Source: M3007 sp033764075 (GTDB taxonomy: Bacteria; Bacteroidota; Bacteroidia; Chitinophagales; Saprospiraceae). Taken from it: DNA of 64,000 nt. Below the pieces are notes generated by a model. The model did no database searches. It saw only the letters and a program-made list of their open reading frames with translations, and was not told the DNA's origin. A program made the position numbers and the translations under genes. Within the stretch, counting starts at the first letter, position 1. Each line of letters opens with the position of its first letter. Positions 1 through 8,369 of this stretch are shown here, one piece after another. The DNA lies in contig JANRJH010000018.1 in assembly GCA_033764075.1 (NCBI GenBank), positions 124,001 through 188,000 of the forward strand. The letters are read 5' to 3'.

Positions 1-1
1 C

Positions 2-3000
2 CAACCCGAGTGGTACAAGGTTAGCGGCAGTCGTGAAATGCCGGTGCCCATTACAGAAGCCGACCGGGGTGGTGTGCCGTTTCTGGGATTCACTGTTTAC
101 CGAAACCGTTTTTACAGCCTCGGTTATCAGCAGGTGTCGGTGCCCTGGAGTAACAAGGAGCTGCAGATCACCTACGAAACCTTCCGCGACAAGCTCAAAC
201 CCGGCGACAAGGAGGTCTGGCGGCTCCGCATCACCGGCCCTAAAAAGGAAAAAGCAGCGGCCGAACTGGTCGCATCCATGTACGATGCCTCCCTGGACCA
301 GTTTCTGGTCCACGGATGGGAACCGGTCTGGTACCCCAGTCATCACACATCTATCGTCCCTCAGGCTTCTGTCAGCACGGCGGAAGGGTCGCCCATTCAG
401 CCCGCTTATACGAGGATGGAGACGCCTGTTCGTGCCTACCGGCAATTGAACTGGTTTGGTTTCCCGTTGTATGGCGGCCGACCGGGGCTACTCGGTATGG
501 CAAGGATGGCGGCAGCGCCACGCATGAAAATGGAAGGGGAGGAGTTGTCAATGATGGAGGCTGACATGGCTGCAGTTGGTCAGGTGGCAAATGCTGCCGG
601 CGTGGATGATCTGGAAAAAGAAAACCGGCAACAGAACAGCGCCACCCAGCCGCCCGCCGAAGGCCAGGTGCGGAAAAACCTCAACGAAACCGTGTTTTTC
701 TTCCCCAATTTGAAAACGGACGCCGAGGGCAATGTCGTGGTCGAATTTACCATGAACGAAGCGCTCACCCGCTGGAAGTTTCTCGTGTACGCCCACAACC
801 AGGAACTGCAACAGGCACTGAGCGTAAAAGAGATTGTCACCCAGAAAGAACTCATGATCCTGGCCAACCCACCGCGCTTTCTCCGCCAGGGCGACCGGCT
901 GGCGTTTGCCGCCAAGGTGAGCAACCTGTCCGGGCAAAGTCTGAACGGTACCGCCAAACTGGAGCTTCTGGACGCCCTGAGCATGGAACCCGTGGATGCT
1001 GCTTTCGGGCTGAAACCCACCCCCGTGGCATTTGCTGCGCCGGCCGGCCAAAGCGCACCCGTCAGTTGGTTGGTATCCATACCGGAGGACTACACCGGCG
1101 CCGTCACCTGGCGGGTCACGGCACAGTCGGGTTCGTTTACCGATGGAGAGGAGAGCACCTTACCGGTGGTGTCGAACCGGCAATTGGTCACCGAGACACT
1201 GCCCATTGCCTTGCGTGGCGGTGAGTCGGGCGTCTTTACCTTCGAATCGCTGAAAGGAAACCAGTCGCCTACGCTGCGCCACCATCGATACACCCTGGAG
1301 TTTACCAGCAATCCGGTTTGGTATGCCGTTCAGGCACTCCCTTACCTGATGGAATTCCCGCACGAGTGCAGCGAACAGGTTTTCAGTCGTTTTTATGCCA
1401 ATACTCTGGCGTCCAGCGTTACCACCAGGATGCCCAACCTGCGTCGTATGTACGATCGCTGGAAGGCCGAGCCCGGTCAGCCCAATTTGCAGAGCAACCT
1501 GAACAAAAACCAGGAACTCAAATCGGCCCTGCTCGAAGAAACCCCCTGGGTGCTCGACGCCCAGAGCGAATCCCGACAGAAACAAAACATCGCCCTCCTC
1601 TTTGATCTCAACCGAATGGCCGACGAGCAGGCATCCGCCGTCCGCATCCTGCGCGAACGCCAGATGCCGGAGGGCGCCTGGAGCTGGTTCCCCGGCGGGC
1701 AGCCCAACTGGTACATTACCCAGCACATTGTCGCAGGCTTTGGCCACCTGGAGCACCTTGGCGCCTGGGATCCCGGTCAAAACGAGCAGGACCGGGAGAT
1801 GATCAACCAGGCCCTTGCCTACTGCGCGCGCGAAGTGGAGAAATCGTATCATGACCTGGAAAAAAGAGTCAATGAAGGACTTACCAAATGGGACGACGAT
1901 CACCTGCACGGTTTGCTCGTTCACTATCTCTATGCGCGCTCTTTCTACGAACCGCAGAGTGGCCAGGACCGCATTCACGCATATTATCTGGACCAGGCGG
2001 CCCGGCATTGGCTGAAAAAAGGCTTGTATGAACAAGGCATGCTCTCCCTGGCCCTGCATCGGGCCGGACGCGCCGCCGACGCCCAACGCATCGTGAACTC
2101 CCTGCGGGAGCGGGCGCTGCGCAACCGCGAACTGGGCATGTACTGGGCATTCGACCGGGGTTTCTATTGGTACCAGATGCCCATTGAAACCCAGGCCCTC
2201 CTCATTGAAGTCTTTCACGAGGTGAGCGCCGACGCCAAAGCCGTAGAAGACATGCGCATATGGCTCCTTAAAAACAAACAGACCAACCGTTGGGAAAGCA
2301 CCAAGGCGACCTCGGAGGCCGTGTACGCACTTTTGCTGGGCACGGGCACGCCCAACAGTTGGCTGGACAATACCAGGCCGGTCGGGGTGTCCCTCGGCGG
2401 CAAGCAAATCAAGCCGGAGGAGTATGAGGCCGGAACAGGCTACTTCAAGCAAACCTGGAGCGGTGGCGAAATCAAAAACAACTGGAGTACCATCGAAGTG
2501 GTCAACCCCAATACCCACATTGTCTGGGGCGCCGCCTACTGGCAGTACTTCGAAGACATGGACAAGATCGGCGACTTCCGCAATACGCCGCTGACCATCG
2601 TTAAAACGCTTTACCGCGAGGATCCTTCGCCCACCGGTCCGGTGCTCAGGCCCGTTACCGACGGCCAGGGCATTCGTCCCGGCGACAGGCTAAAGGTCCG
2701 TATCGAGATCCGTGTAGACCGGGCCATGGAGTTTGTGCACCTCAAGGACGGCCGTGCTGCGGGGCTGGAACCCGTCAACGTGCTCAGCGGCTACCGGTAC
2801 CAGGATGGGCTCGGTTACTACGAAAGCACCCGCGACCTGGCCACCCACTTTTTCATTGACTACCTGCCCAAAGGAACCTTTGTGCTGGAATACGCATTGG
2901 TGGCTTCCAGTAAAGGCGATTTTTCGAATGGCATAGCGAGTTTGCAGTGCATGTATGCGCCGGAGTTCAGCAGCCATTCCAAAGGGATGCGAGTTCGAGT

Positions 3001-3007
3001 GGAGTAG
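2..3007 (+). CDS. alpha-2-macroglobulin family protein, C-terminal part (5' truncated by window)
   Basis: The reading frame is open to the window edge, so only the last ~1001 residues are present; large Bacteroidota members of this family are usually near twice that. The segment around residues 230-265 (ETVFFFPNL, then EALTRWKF) matches the conserved A2M core. CSEQ, encoded at 1367-1378, fits the CxEQ thioester motif, so the covalent trapping centre looks intact. A helical thioester-domain-like region follows, then a beta-rich C-terminus like the receptor-binding/MG10 domain. Family role: surface or periplasmic trap for attacking proteases. The N-terminal signal and bait region lie outside the window, so localisation cannot be read here. 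Confidence 0.88.
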   Translation, partial: QPEWYKVSGSREMPVPITEADRGGVPFLGFTVYRNRFYSLGYQQVSVPWSNKELQITYETFRDKLKPGDKEVWRLRITGPKKEKAAAELVASMYDASLDQFLVHGWEPVWYPSHHTSIVPQASVSTAEGSPIQPAYTRMETPVRAYRQLNWFGFPLYGGRPGLLGMARMAAAPRMKMEGEELSMMEADMAAVGQVANAAGVDDLEKENRQQNSATQPPAEGQVRKNLNETVFFFPNLKTDAEGNVVVEFTMNEALTRWKFLVYAHNQELQQALSVKEIVTQKELMILANPPRFLRQGDRLAFAAKVSNLSGQSLNGTAKLELLDALSMEPVDAAFGLKPTPVAFAAPAGQSAPVSWLVSIPEDYTGAVTWRVTAQSGSFTDGEESTLPVVSNRQLVTETLPIALRGGESGVFTFESLKGNQSPTLRHHRYTLEFTSNPVWYAVQALPYLMEFPHECSEQVFSRFYANTLASSVTTRMPNLRRMYDRWKAEPGQPNLQSNLNKNQELKSALLEETPWVLDAQSESRQKQNIALLFDLNRMADEQASAVRILRERQMPEGAWSWFPGGQPNWYITQHIVAGFGHLEHLGAWDPGQNEQDREMINQALAYCAREVEKSYHDLEKRVNEGLTKWDDDHLHGLLVHYLYARSFYEPQSGQDRIHAYYLDQAARHWLKKGLYEQGMLSLALHRAGRAADAQRIVNSLRERALRNRELGMYWAFDRGFYWYQMPIETQALLIEVFHEVSADAKAVEDMRIWLLKNKQTNRWESTKATSEAVYALLLGTGTPNSWLDNTRPVGVSLGGKQIKPEEYEAGTGYFKQTWSGGEIKNNWSTIEVVNPNTHIVWGAAYWQYFEDMDKIGDFRNTPLTIVKTLYREDPSPTGPVLRPVTDGQGIRPGDRLKVRIEIRVDRAMEFVHLKDGRAAGLEPVNVLSGYRYQDGLGYYESTRDLATHFFIDYLPKGTFVLEYALVASSKGDFSNGIASLQCMYAPEFSSHSKGMRVRVE

Positions 3008-3081
3008 TTATGAAGATTTAACCGCCAGGATGCAAAGACTGAAAAATACAAAAGCCTGCCGTGTTGGTGGTGCGAAATCGC

Positions 3082-3450
3082 CTATTTTACTTCCTCCCCC
3101 TTGAATGTATAGTGAATGTCATCCTGCCCTGCTTTCACCCACACCATTTTTCCGCTCACGGTGTTCCCGGTGACCTGGCCTTCCCAATCCATGCGGCCTT
3201 CTTTTTCGCTGGTCAGCGTGTACCTGAATTTGCCGTCGGCATCGCAACTATAGTCGGACGAGCCAAAACCCCATTGCGTACACACATCATTCTCCACTTT
3301 TCCAGCTTTGAAGGTCATGGTTTCCACACCTTCAGATTTGCCACCGGTAAAATTCTCTATTTTAAACGCCCGTCCATCGAGCTTATTTTGAGCCGGAGAG
3401 CTGCAATTCCACAGTCCCAGGAGCAGCGCGGAAATCAGTAAGTTTCTCAT
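3082..3450 (-). CDS. small putative lipoprotein of unknown function
   Basis: A 122-residue protein with a short basic N-terminus, a hydrophobic stretch and a lipobox-like LWNC at about residues 13-16, so probably a lipoprotein exported by Sec and acylated at that Cys. The mature part is polar and beta-rich, with repeated short strands and two further Cys (near VCTQWGF and YSCDADG) that could form a disulfide. I recognise no family. It is convergent with the macroglobulin gene upstream and divergent from the BNR-repeat gene. An overlapping plus-strand frame at 3061-3441 has less protein-like composition and no export signal, so this strand was preferred. Confidence 0.6.
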   Translation of the reverse strand: MRNLLISALLLGLWNCSSPAQNKLDGRAFKIENFTGGKSEGVETMTFKAGKVENDVCTQWGFGSSDYSCDADGKFRYTLTSEKEGRMDWEGQVTGNTVSGKMVWVKAGQDDIHYTFKGEEVK

Positions 3451-3648
3451 AGTGAGTTGGTTTAGGTGAAAATTGGTGAATTCCGGTTTTCGTACTTCAA
3501 ACTCCTAACCACAAGGCAAATTACTTGCTGCATCAAATTTAAGGTTATTCAGCAGAACCAGAAAATCATTTTTTGTACTAAAACAAAACACCCCGGTGAC
3601 ACAAAACCGGATTACATTTACAGCCGAACAATACAACCAGCCAATTGT

Positions 3649-6570
3649 ATGAAACACCCGTTTAGCCCTTCCCGGTCAGTACTCGCCGTGACCGCCTTTT
3701 TGATCTTTCTGAGTGCCGGTTTTTCCCAAACCTGGAACAAAAAACCCTACCTGACAACAACAAATCCCAAACCGACCCTGCAGGAGTACAAGGCCGCGTT
3801 TGAACGCTGGAAACAGGACGAGGCTATTGAAGCCAAACAACAGGAGTTGGGCAAAAAATTGTCTTCCAGGGGTATAACCATAAGAGAGTTTGCGGAAAAG
3901 GAAACGTTTCACTTTGAGCGCTGGTTGTATTGGGCCGAACGACACCTGATGCCCGACGGTACGCTACCGCCCGCCGACCAGAACTTCGCGGCCTGGCAAG
4001 CGTACCGCGACCAGCATCTGGAGGCCGCCAACGCGCGCGGCAGCAACGCCAACTGGACGAGCCTCGGGCCCAACGGCTATGCCGCCCGCAAAAACCCGGC
4101 AGAAATCGATGAATACCAACTCGGGGTAGGCCGGCTGAACTGTATTGCCTTTCACCCGGCCGACTCGCTGATCATGTGGGCCGGCTCTCCCTCCGGCGGT
4201 ATTTGGAAAACGGTAGACGGCGGTGAAAACTGGTTCGCTGTGGGCGAAAATGTGCTCACCAACCGCATCTCCGACATCACCGTGCAAAGCAGCAACCCCA
4301 ACGTGCTGTATGCCTGCACGGGCGATATAGACGCTTCCGGACTGAACATAGAACCCACCGAAAGACCCACCGCTTACGGCGTCGGCATCCTTCGTTCAAC
4401 CGACGGCGGCATCTCCTGGGCCCCAACCGGCCTCTTCACCCCGGATTATGACTCTACGGGTTCTCCAAACTCGCCTTTCCGCCGCTTGTACATCAGCCCC
4501 CTGGATGCCAATGAATTGTTGGCCGTAGGCCTTAGCGGCATGTACAAATCAACCAATGGCGGCGCCAACTGGCAGCGCACCTATTCCGGTGAGGAGGCAT
4601 TTTGTGATGTGTCGCAAAATGCCCTGAATTTCCGCACCCTGTATGCAGTGAGCTACAACGGATTTGGCCCGTACACCGACCGTGGTGAGGCCGGCGTTTG
4701 GAAGTCGACCGATTTTGGTAACACCTGGAATCGGTTGAATACCCCGGAAATCCCGCCCCAGGGCTTGCTGGCGCGCATGTCCGTGGCCGTGAGCCCGGCC
4801 GACACCAATGTGGTGTATGCCCTTGCTTCCAATACCTTTTCTTACAGCTTTCAGGCCCTGTGGCGCAGCGACGACGCCGGCGCCAGCTGGCAAACGGTGG
4901 CCGATGTGGATCTGGGCGCCCCCGATGTGCTCGGATATTTTCCCTGGACGGAGTTCCAGTTTTTCTTCGGTCAGGGTTTTTACAACATCAACCTGTCCTG
5001 CGATCCCGTTGACCCAATGAAGGCGTACATCGGCGGCATCGATCTTTACATGACCAAAGACGGCGGTGAAACCTTTAATTTTGTAACATACAACGTTGAC
5101 CCCAACAAAACCCCGGTGCACGTTGATCAGCATTTTCAGGCGTTTCATCCCCTGACCGGCGACTTTTACCTGTGCAACGACGGCGGCCTGTACCGCACCC
5201 GGGAGATCATCCCCGCCAACGATTCGCTGTTGTATTTTACCGATTGTGTGGATGTTGCCAACTTCGATCTTTTTCCCTGTTTTGAACTGCCAACCATTTT
5301 TGAGTATTTAGACAACGGTTTCACCAACACAGAATTTTATCGCCTGGGTGTAGATCCTTCCACCCCGGGCAGGGTGGCCGGCGGAACCCAGGACAACTCC
5401 GGTTTTCTGTTTGAAGACAATGCCTGGAAATCGATCGGCGATGCCGACGGCTTTGAGTGTATCTTTCATCCGAACAATCCGGATGTGCTCTTTTATTCGG
5501 TTTACTCAGGTTCGATGTACATCAGTTACGACGGTGGCGCCAATTTCGACCCGATCACCGACGTGCCGACGTCAACCGATCTGGGCGCCTGGATAACGCC
5601 TTATCAATTGCTCCAGCAACCACCCTACACCCTGTACGTTGGCCTCAGCGACGTATGGAAAAGTGAGGATAACGGCCAGTCATGGGTGGAAATCAGTAAT
5701 TTTATCGACCAGTTGGGCATTCAATTGGGTCAAATCCCCCTTTACGCCTTGAAGGTGGCCCCCAGCAATCCGGCGGTGATTTATGCCTATAAACCCGTTT
5801 TCGACAACGGGGATCCCTTTTCCTCCACACCCCACGCCCTGCTGAAAACAACAGACGGTGGCGCCAACTGGGTTGATATTACCGCCCAATTGCCGGCGCT
5901 GGATCGCAAATCACTGCTTATCACCATGATCGAGGTCAAGGCCGATGACCCCAACCAGGTGGTGGTGACCTTGAGCGGTTACAACAACGGGGAAAAAGTG
6001 TACCAGTCTGCCGACGGGGGACAAACCTGGCAAAATATCTCCGGCTCACTGCCCAACGTCCCGGTTTTCTGCGCCATCTACCACAATGGTACCCCGAACA
6101 ACGGCCTCTACATTGGTACGGAGGTCGGCGTCTTCTACCGCGATGACCTGAGCACAGACTGGGAGCCCTACCAAACCGGTATGCCGGCTACCATCGTGAT
6201 GGACCTGGACATACAGCCCAAGGAGCAGAAACTGTACGCAGCTACCTATGGCCGCGGCATATGGTCGACCGCTACCCGGGAGACCGTGGGTGTTTTCGGC
6301 CCACGCAAGGAGGCCTTCGAGGTAAGCCTGTCGCCCAATCCCCTTACCCAGAATCTTTTGCGTGTGCAAGCAGACGGGCTTGCCAACGGATACACCCTGC
6401 TGCGCGTGTTCGATGCCTTGGGCCGCGAAGTATTTGTTCAGCCGGAAAATGTGACGGGCCGGACCCTGGCAGTCACCCTGTCTTTGTCTGCTCTGCCCTC
6501 CGGCAGCTATGCCGTGCAGATAAGCGACGCGACGGGCCAGGGTGTGGTGCGCAGTTTTGTTAAACAGTAA
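3649..6570 (+). CDS. secreted BNR/sortilin-like beta-propeller protein with T9SS type A sorting domain
   Basis: The ATG at 3649 was chosen over an upstream in-frame start because it opens a clean signal peptide (MKHPFSPSR, hydrophobic core, ending SAGFSQ). The ~973-residue product holds many BNR/VPS10-like units with the hallmark DGG(x)W or SxDGGxxW (TVDGGENWF, STNGGANWQ, TTDGGANWV, SADGGQTWQ), as in sortilin/exo-alpha-sialidase-like propellers. The last ~85 residues (from SLSPNPLTQN to a basic end) are a T9SS type A domain, predicting outer-membrane export and surface attachment or release. Propellers of this kind can bind or hydrolyse glycans, but I see no proof of an enzyme active site, so the substrate is unknown. 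Confidence 0.85.
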   Translation: MKHPFSPSRSVLAVTAFLIFLSAGFSQTWNKKPYLTTTNPKPTLQEYKAAFERWKQDEAIEAKQQELGKKLSSRGITIREFAEKETFHFERWLYWAERHLMPDGTLPPADQNFAAWQAYRDQHLEAANARGSNANWTSLGPNGYAARKNPAEIDEYQLGVGRLNCIAFHPADSLIMWAGSPSGGIWKTVDGGENWFAVGENVLTNRISDITVQSSNPNVLYACTGDIDASGLNIEPTERPTAYGVGILRSTDGGISWAPTGLFTPDYDSTGSPNSPFRRLYISPLDANELLAVGLSGMYKSTNGGANWQRTYSGEEAFCDVSQNALNFRTLYAVSYNGFGPYTDRGEAGVWKSTDFGNTWNRLNTPEIPPQGLLARMSVAVSPADTNVVYALASNTFSYSFQALWRSDDAGASWQTVADVDLGAPDVLGYFPWTEFQFFFGQGFYNINLSCDPVDPMKAYIGGIDLYMTKDGGETFNFVTYNVDPNKTPVHVDQHFQAFHPLTGDFYLCNDGGLYRTREIIPANDSLLYFTDCVDVANFDLFPCFELPTIFEYLDNGFTNTEFYRLGVDPSTPGRVAGGTQDNSGFLFEDNAWKSIGDADGFECIFHPNNPDVLFYSVYSGSMYISYDGGANFDPITDVPTSTDLGAWITPYQLLQQPPYTLYVGLSDVWKSEDNGQSWVEISNFIDQLGIQLGQIPLYALKVAPSNPAVIYAYKPVFDNGDPFSSTPHALLKTTDGGANWVDITAQLPALDRKSLLITMIEVKADDPNQVVVTLSGYNNGEKVYQSADGGQTWQNISGSLPNVPVFCAIYHNGTPNNGLYIGTEVGVFYRDDLSTDWEPYQTGMPATIVMDLDIQPKEQKLYAATYGRGIWSTATRETVGVFGPRKEAFEVSLSPNPLTQNLLRVQADGLANGYTLLRVFDALGREVFVQPENVTGRTLAVTLSLSALPSGSYAVQISDATGQGVVRSFVKQ

Positions 6571-6601
6571 GTCTCGTCCATGCACAATGGTCACACCTCG
6601 C

Positions 6602-7078
6602 ATGAATTTATGGTATGGCTGGATGGCGTGGCTGGTGGCGTTTGCTGCCTGCCACGCCGCTTCCGGAAACCGGGAAGCCGGGTTGTCCAAAAGCAGTTCC
6701 GGCTTTTCCATTTCGCTCCAACGCTTGCCCGGACCGCACAAACAGTCTGCCTACACCCTCACGATCGATGAATATGGTCAGGCTACCTACTTTGGAGGGC
6801 AAAATGCGCAGCGAAAGGGCACTTTTTATCGAAAATTGACCGCCGATGAGGTGAATGCACTGGCCACGGTTTGCCGCGCGGTGGACTGGCCAGCCCAGGC
6901 GACGCAGGTGGCCTCTAAAAGCCTGGACGTGCAGGCGTCGGTGCTGACGTACACCCGGATCGAAGGGGAATCCTACAAAATAAACCACAAGGATCAGCTG
7001 CCACCCGCGTTGAAAGCAGTCGAGCAGTTGTTGGAGGAGATCGGAAGGGTAGGGGAGTGGAAGGTCGAAAAAGAATAA
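6602..7078 (+). CDS. small exported DUF6438-like protein
   Basis: About 158 residues. The start at 6602 gives a hydrophobic leader ending FAACHA that may be a lipobox or an ordinary signal peptide; an ATG at 6587 is the alternative. The mature protein begins with a segment like FSISLQRLPGP, then YTLTIDEYGQATYFG, a layout I associate with the DUF6438 family (normally xxLxRxPCFGxCPxYxLxI), although the family's cysteines are absent here. No catalytic residues are evident. It begins 31 bases after the BNR-repeat gene and may share its transcript. Function unknown. Confidence 0.6.
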   Translation: MNLWYGWMAWLVAFAACHAASGNREAGLSKSSSGFSISLQRLPGPHKQSAYTLTIDEYGQATYFGGQNAQRKGTFYRKLTADEVNALATVCRAVDWPAQATQVASKSLDVQASVLTYTRIEGESYKINHKDQLPPALKAVEQLLEEIGRVGEWKVEKE

Positions 7079-7138
7079 GTGCGTCGCTTTTGAACTCCTT
7101 GGTCTTAATTCCGGTTTAGCATTCGTAGGCTTCAAACC

Positions 7139-8164
7139 ATGGACAATCAAACTGTATTACTCACCGGGGTTACCGGTTTTCTGGGCGCACACACAGCCAT
7201 TCAACTCCTCAACAAAGGCTGCAAGGTCATCGGCACCCTGCGGGATATGCGTCGGGCAGAATCTATCAAACAGGTAATTGCTGCGCATACAACGGAAGCA
7301 AACCGCCTTCAACTTGTCGAAGCAGATCTGTTGGACGCATCGGTCTGGTACGAAATCACCAAGGGGGTGGACTACGTGTTTCACATGGCTTCGCCCTTCC
7401 CTCGGGTTCTGCCTAAAAACGACGATGAATTGCTCTTGCCTGCCCGCAACGGTACACTTTACGTGCTCAAAGCTGCCGCTGCCAACGGGGTAAAACGGGT
7501 TGTCCTTACTTCTTCGTCAGGTGCCATCACCTACGGGGTGGAAAAATCGCGGCGCAACAGCACTTTTACGGAAAACGATTGGACCGACCCCAACAACACA
7601 AGCGACACCTCCCCTTACTTTCGCAGCAAAACACTGGCTGAACGCGCTGCCTGGGATTTTATGGAAAAAGACAACAGCGGGATGGAGCTCGTCACCATCT
7701 GCCCGGGCGCAATTCTGGGTCCGGTGCTGGAACAGGATTTCGGCACCACGGCCAATATAGTGATCAAAACACTGGACGGAAGCACCCCCGCAATTCCCCG
7801 CATCGGATACGACATCTCGGATGCGCGATCTGTGGCCGACCTCCACATCCGCGCCATGCAAGCCCCGCAGGCAGCCGGGCAACGTTTTATTGCAGCAACC
7901 GATTACCTGCGTTTCAAGGATGTTGCCGATATCCTGCGCGAAACTTACCCCCAAAGAAAAATTCCCACGTTGGTGCTCCCGGACGTTGGTGTACGCCTGT
8001 TTTCTTACATCGACCCGGTGCTGAAACCCCTGCTGATCGATTTGGGCGTGGAGCGTCGGCTCGACAACAGCAAAGCTGTACGGGAATTAGGATGGCAACC
8101 CATTCCGGCCAGAGAAGCCGTGTTGGCTTGTGCTGAGAGCGTGATAGCGCTCAAGTTGGTTTAG
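7139..8164 (+). CDS. NAD(P)-dependent epimerase/dihydroflavonol reductase-like extended SDR
   Basis: A 341-residue cytoplasmic oxidoreductase. The nucleotide-binding TGVTGFLG sits at residues 9-16, as expected for extended short-chain dehydrogenases. The catalytic elements are visible as LTSSSGA (Ser) and YFRSK (YxxxK). The overall pattern (FHMASPFP, then a central CPGAILGPV) resembles dihydroflavonol-4-reductase / cinnamoyl-CoA reductase / methylglyoxal-reductase-like enzymes that reduce aldehydes or ketones with NADPH. The substrate cannot be read from sequence. It stands alone, about 60 bases after the preceding gene. Confidence 0.88.
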   Translation: MDNQTVLLTGVTGFLGAHTAIQLLNKGCKVIGTLRDMRRAESIKQVIAAHTTEANRLQLVEADLLDASVWYEITKGVDYVFHMASPFPRVLPKNDDELLLPARNGTLYVLKAAAANGVKRVVLTSSSGAITYGVEKSRRNSTFTENDWTDPNNTSDTSPYFRSKTLAERAAWDFMEKDNSGMELVTICPGAILGPVLEQDFGTTANIVIKTLDGSTPAIPRIGYDISDARSVADLHIRAMQAPQAAGQRFIAATDYLRFKDVADILRETYPQRKIPTLVLPDVGVRLFSYIDPVLKPLLIDLGVERRLDNSKAVRELGWQPIPAREAVLACAESVIALKLV

Positions 8165-8369
8165 GCAGGAAAAATATACCTTGCAAAGATGGGTGTTGTC
8201 CTCCAGAACACGTTCGCGACATCGGCGCTCCATCGGCTGGTGTTCTCCTTACCTTTTTGGGTTAATTTTCAGATTACTATTGACTTATCGATCGATCGGG
8301 ATGAACTTTGTTCTAGCCATTGGTGTTTGGCTTAATAGCATTACTTTTTCAAACAAAATCCGGTTTATC

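Noticed and set aside
1160..2518. Long minus-strand open frame antisense to the macroglobulin gene
   Set aside because: No start context or domain pattern; the plus strand encodes a clear family. Typical GC-rich shadow.
3466..3648. N-terminal extension of the BNR-repeat protein
   Set aside because: AT-rich, no conservation pattern, and it would bury the signal peptide that begins at 3649.
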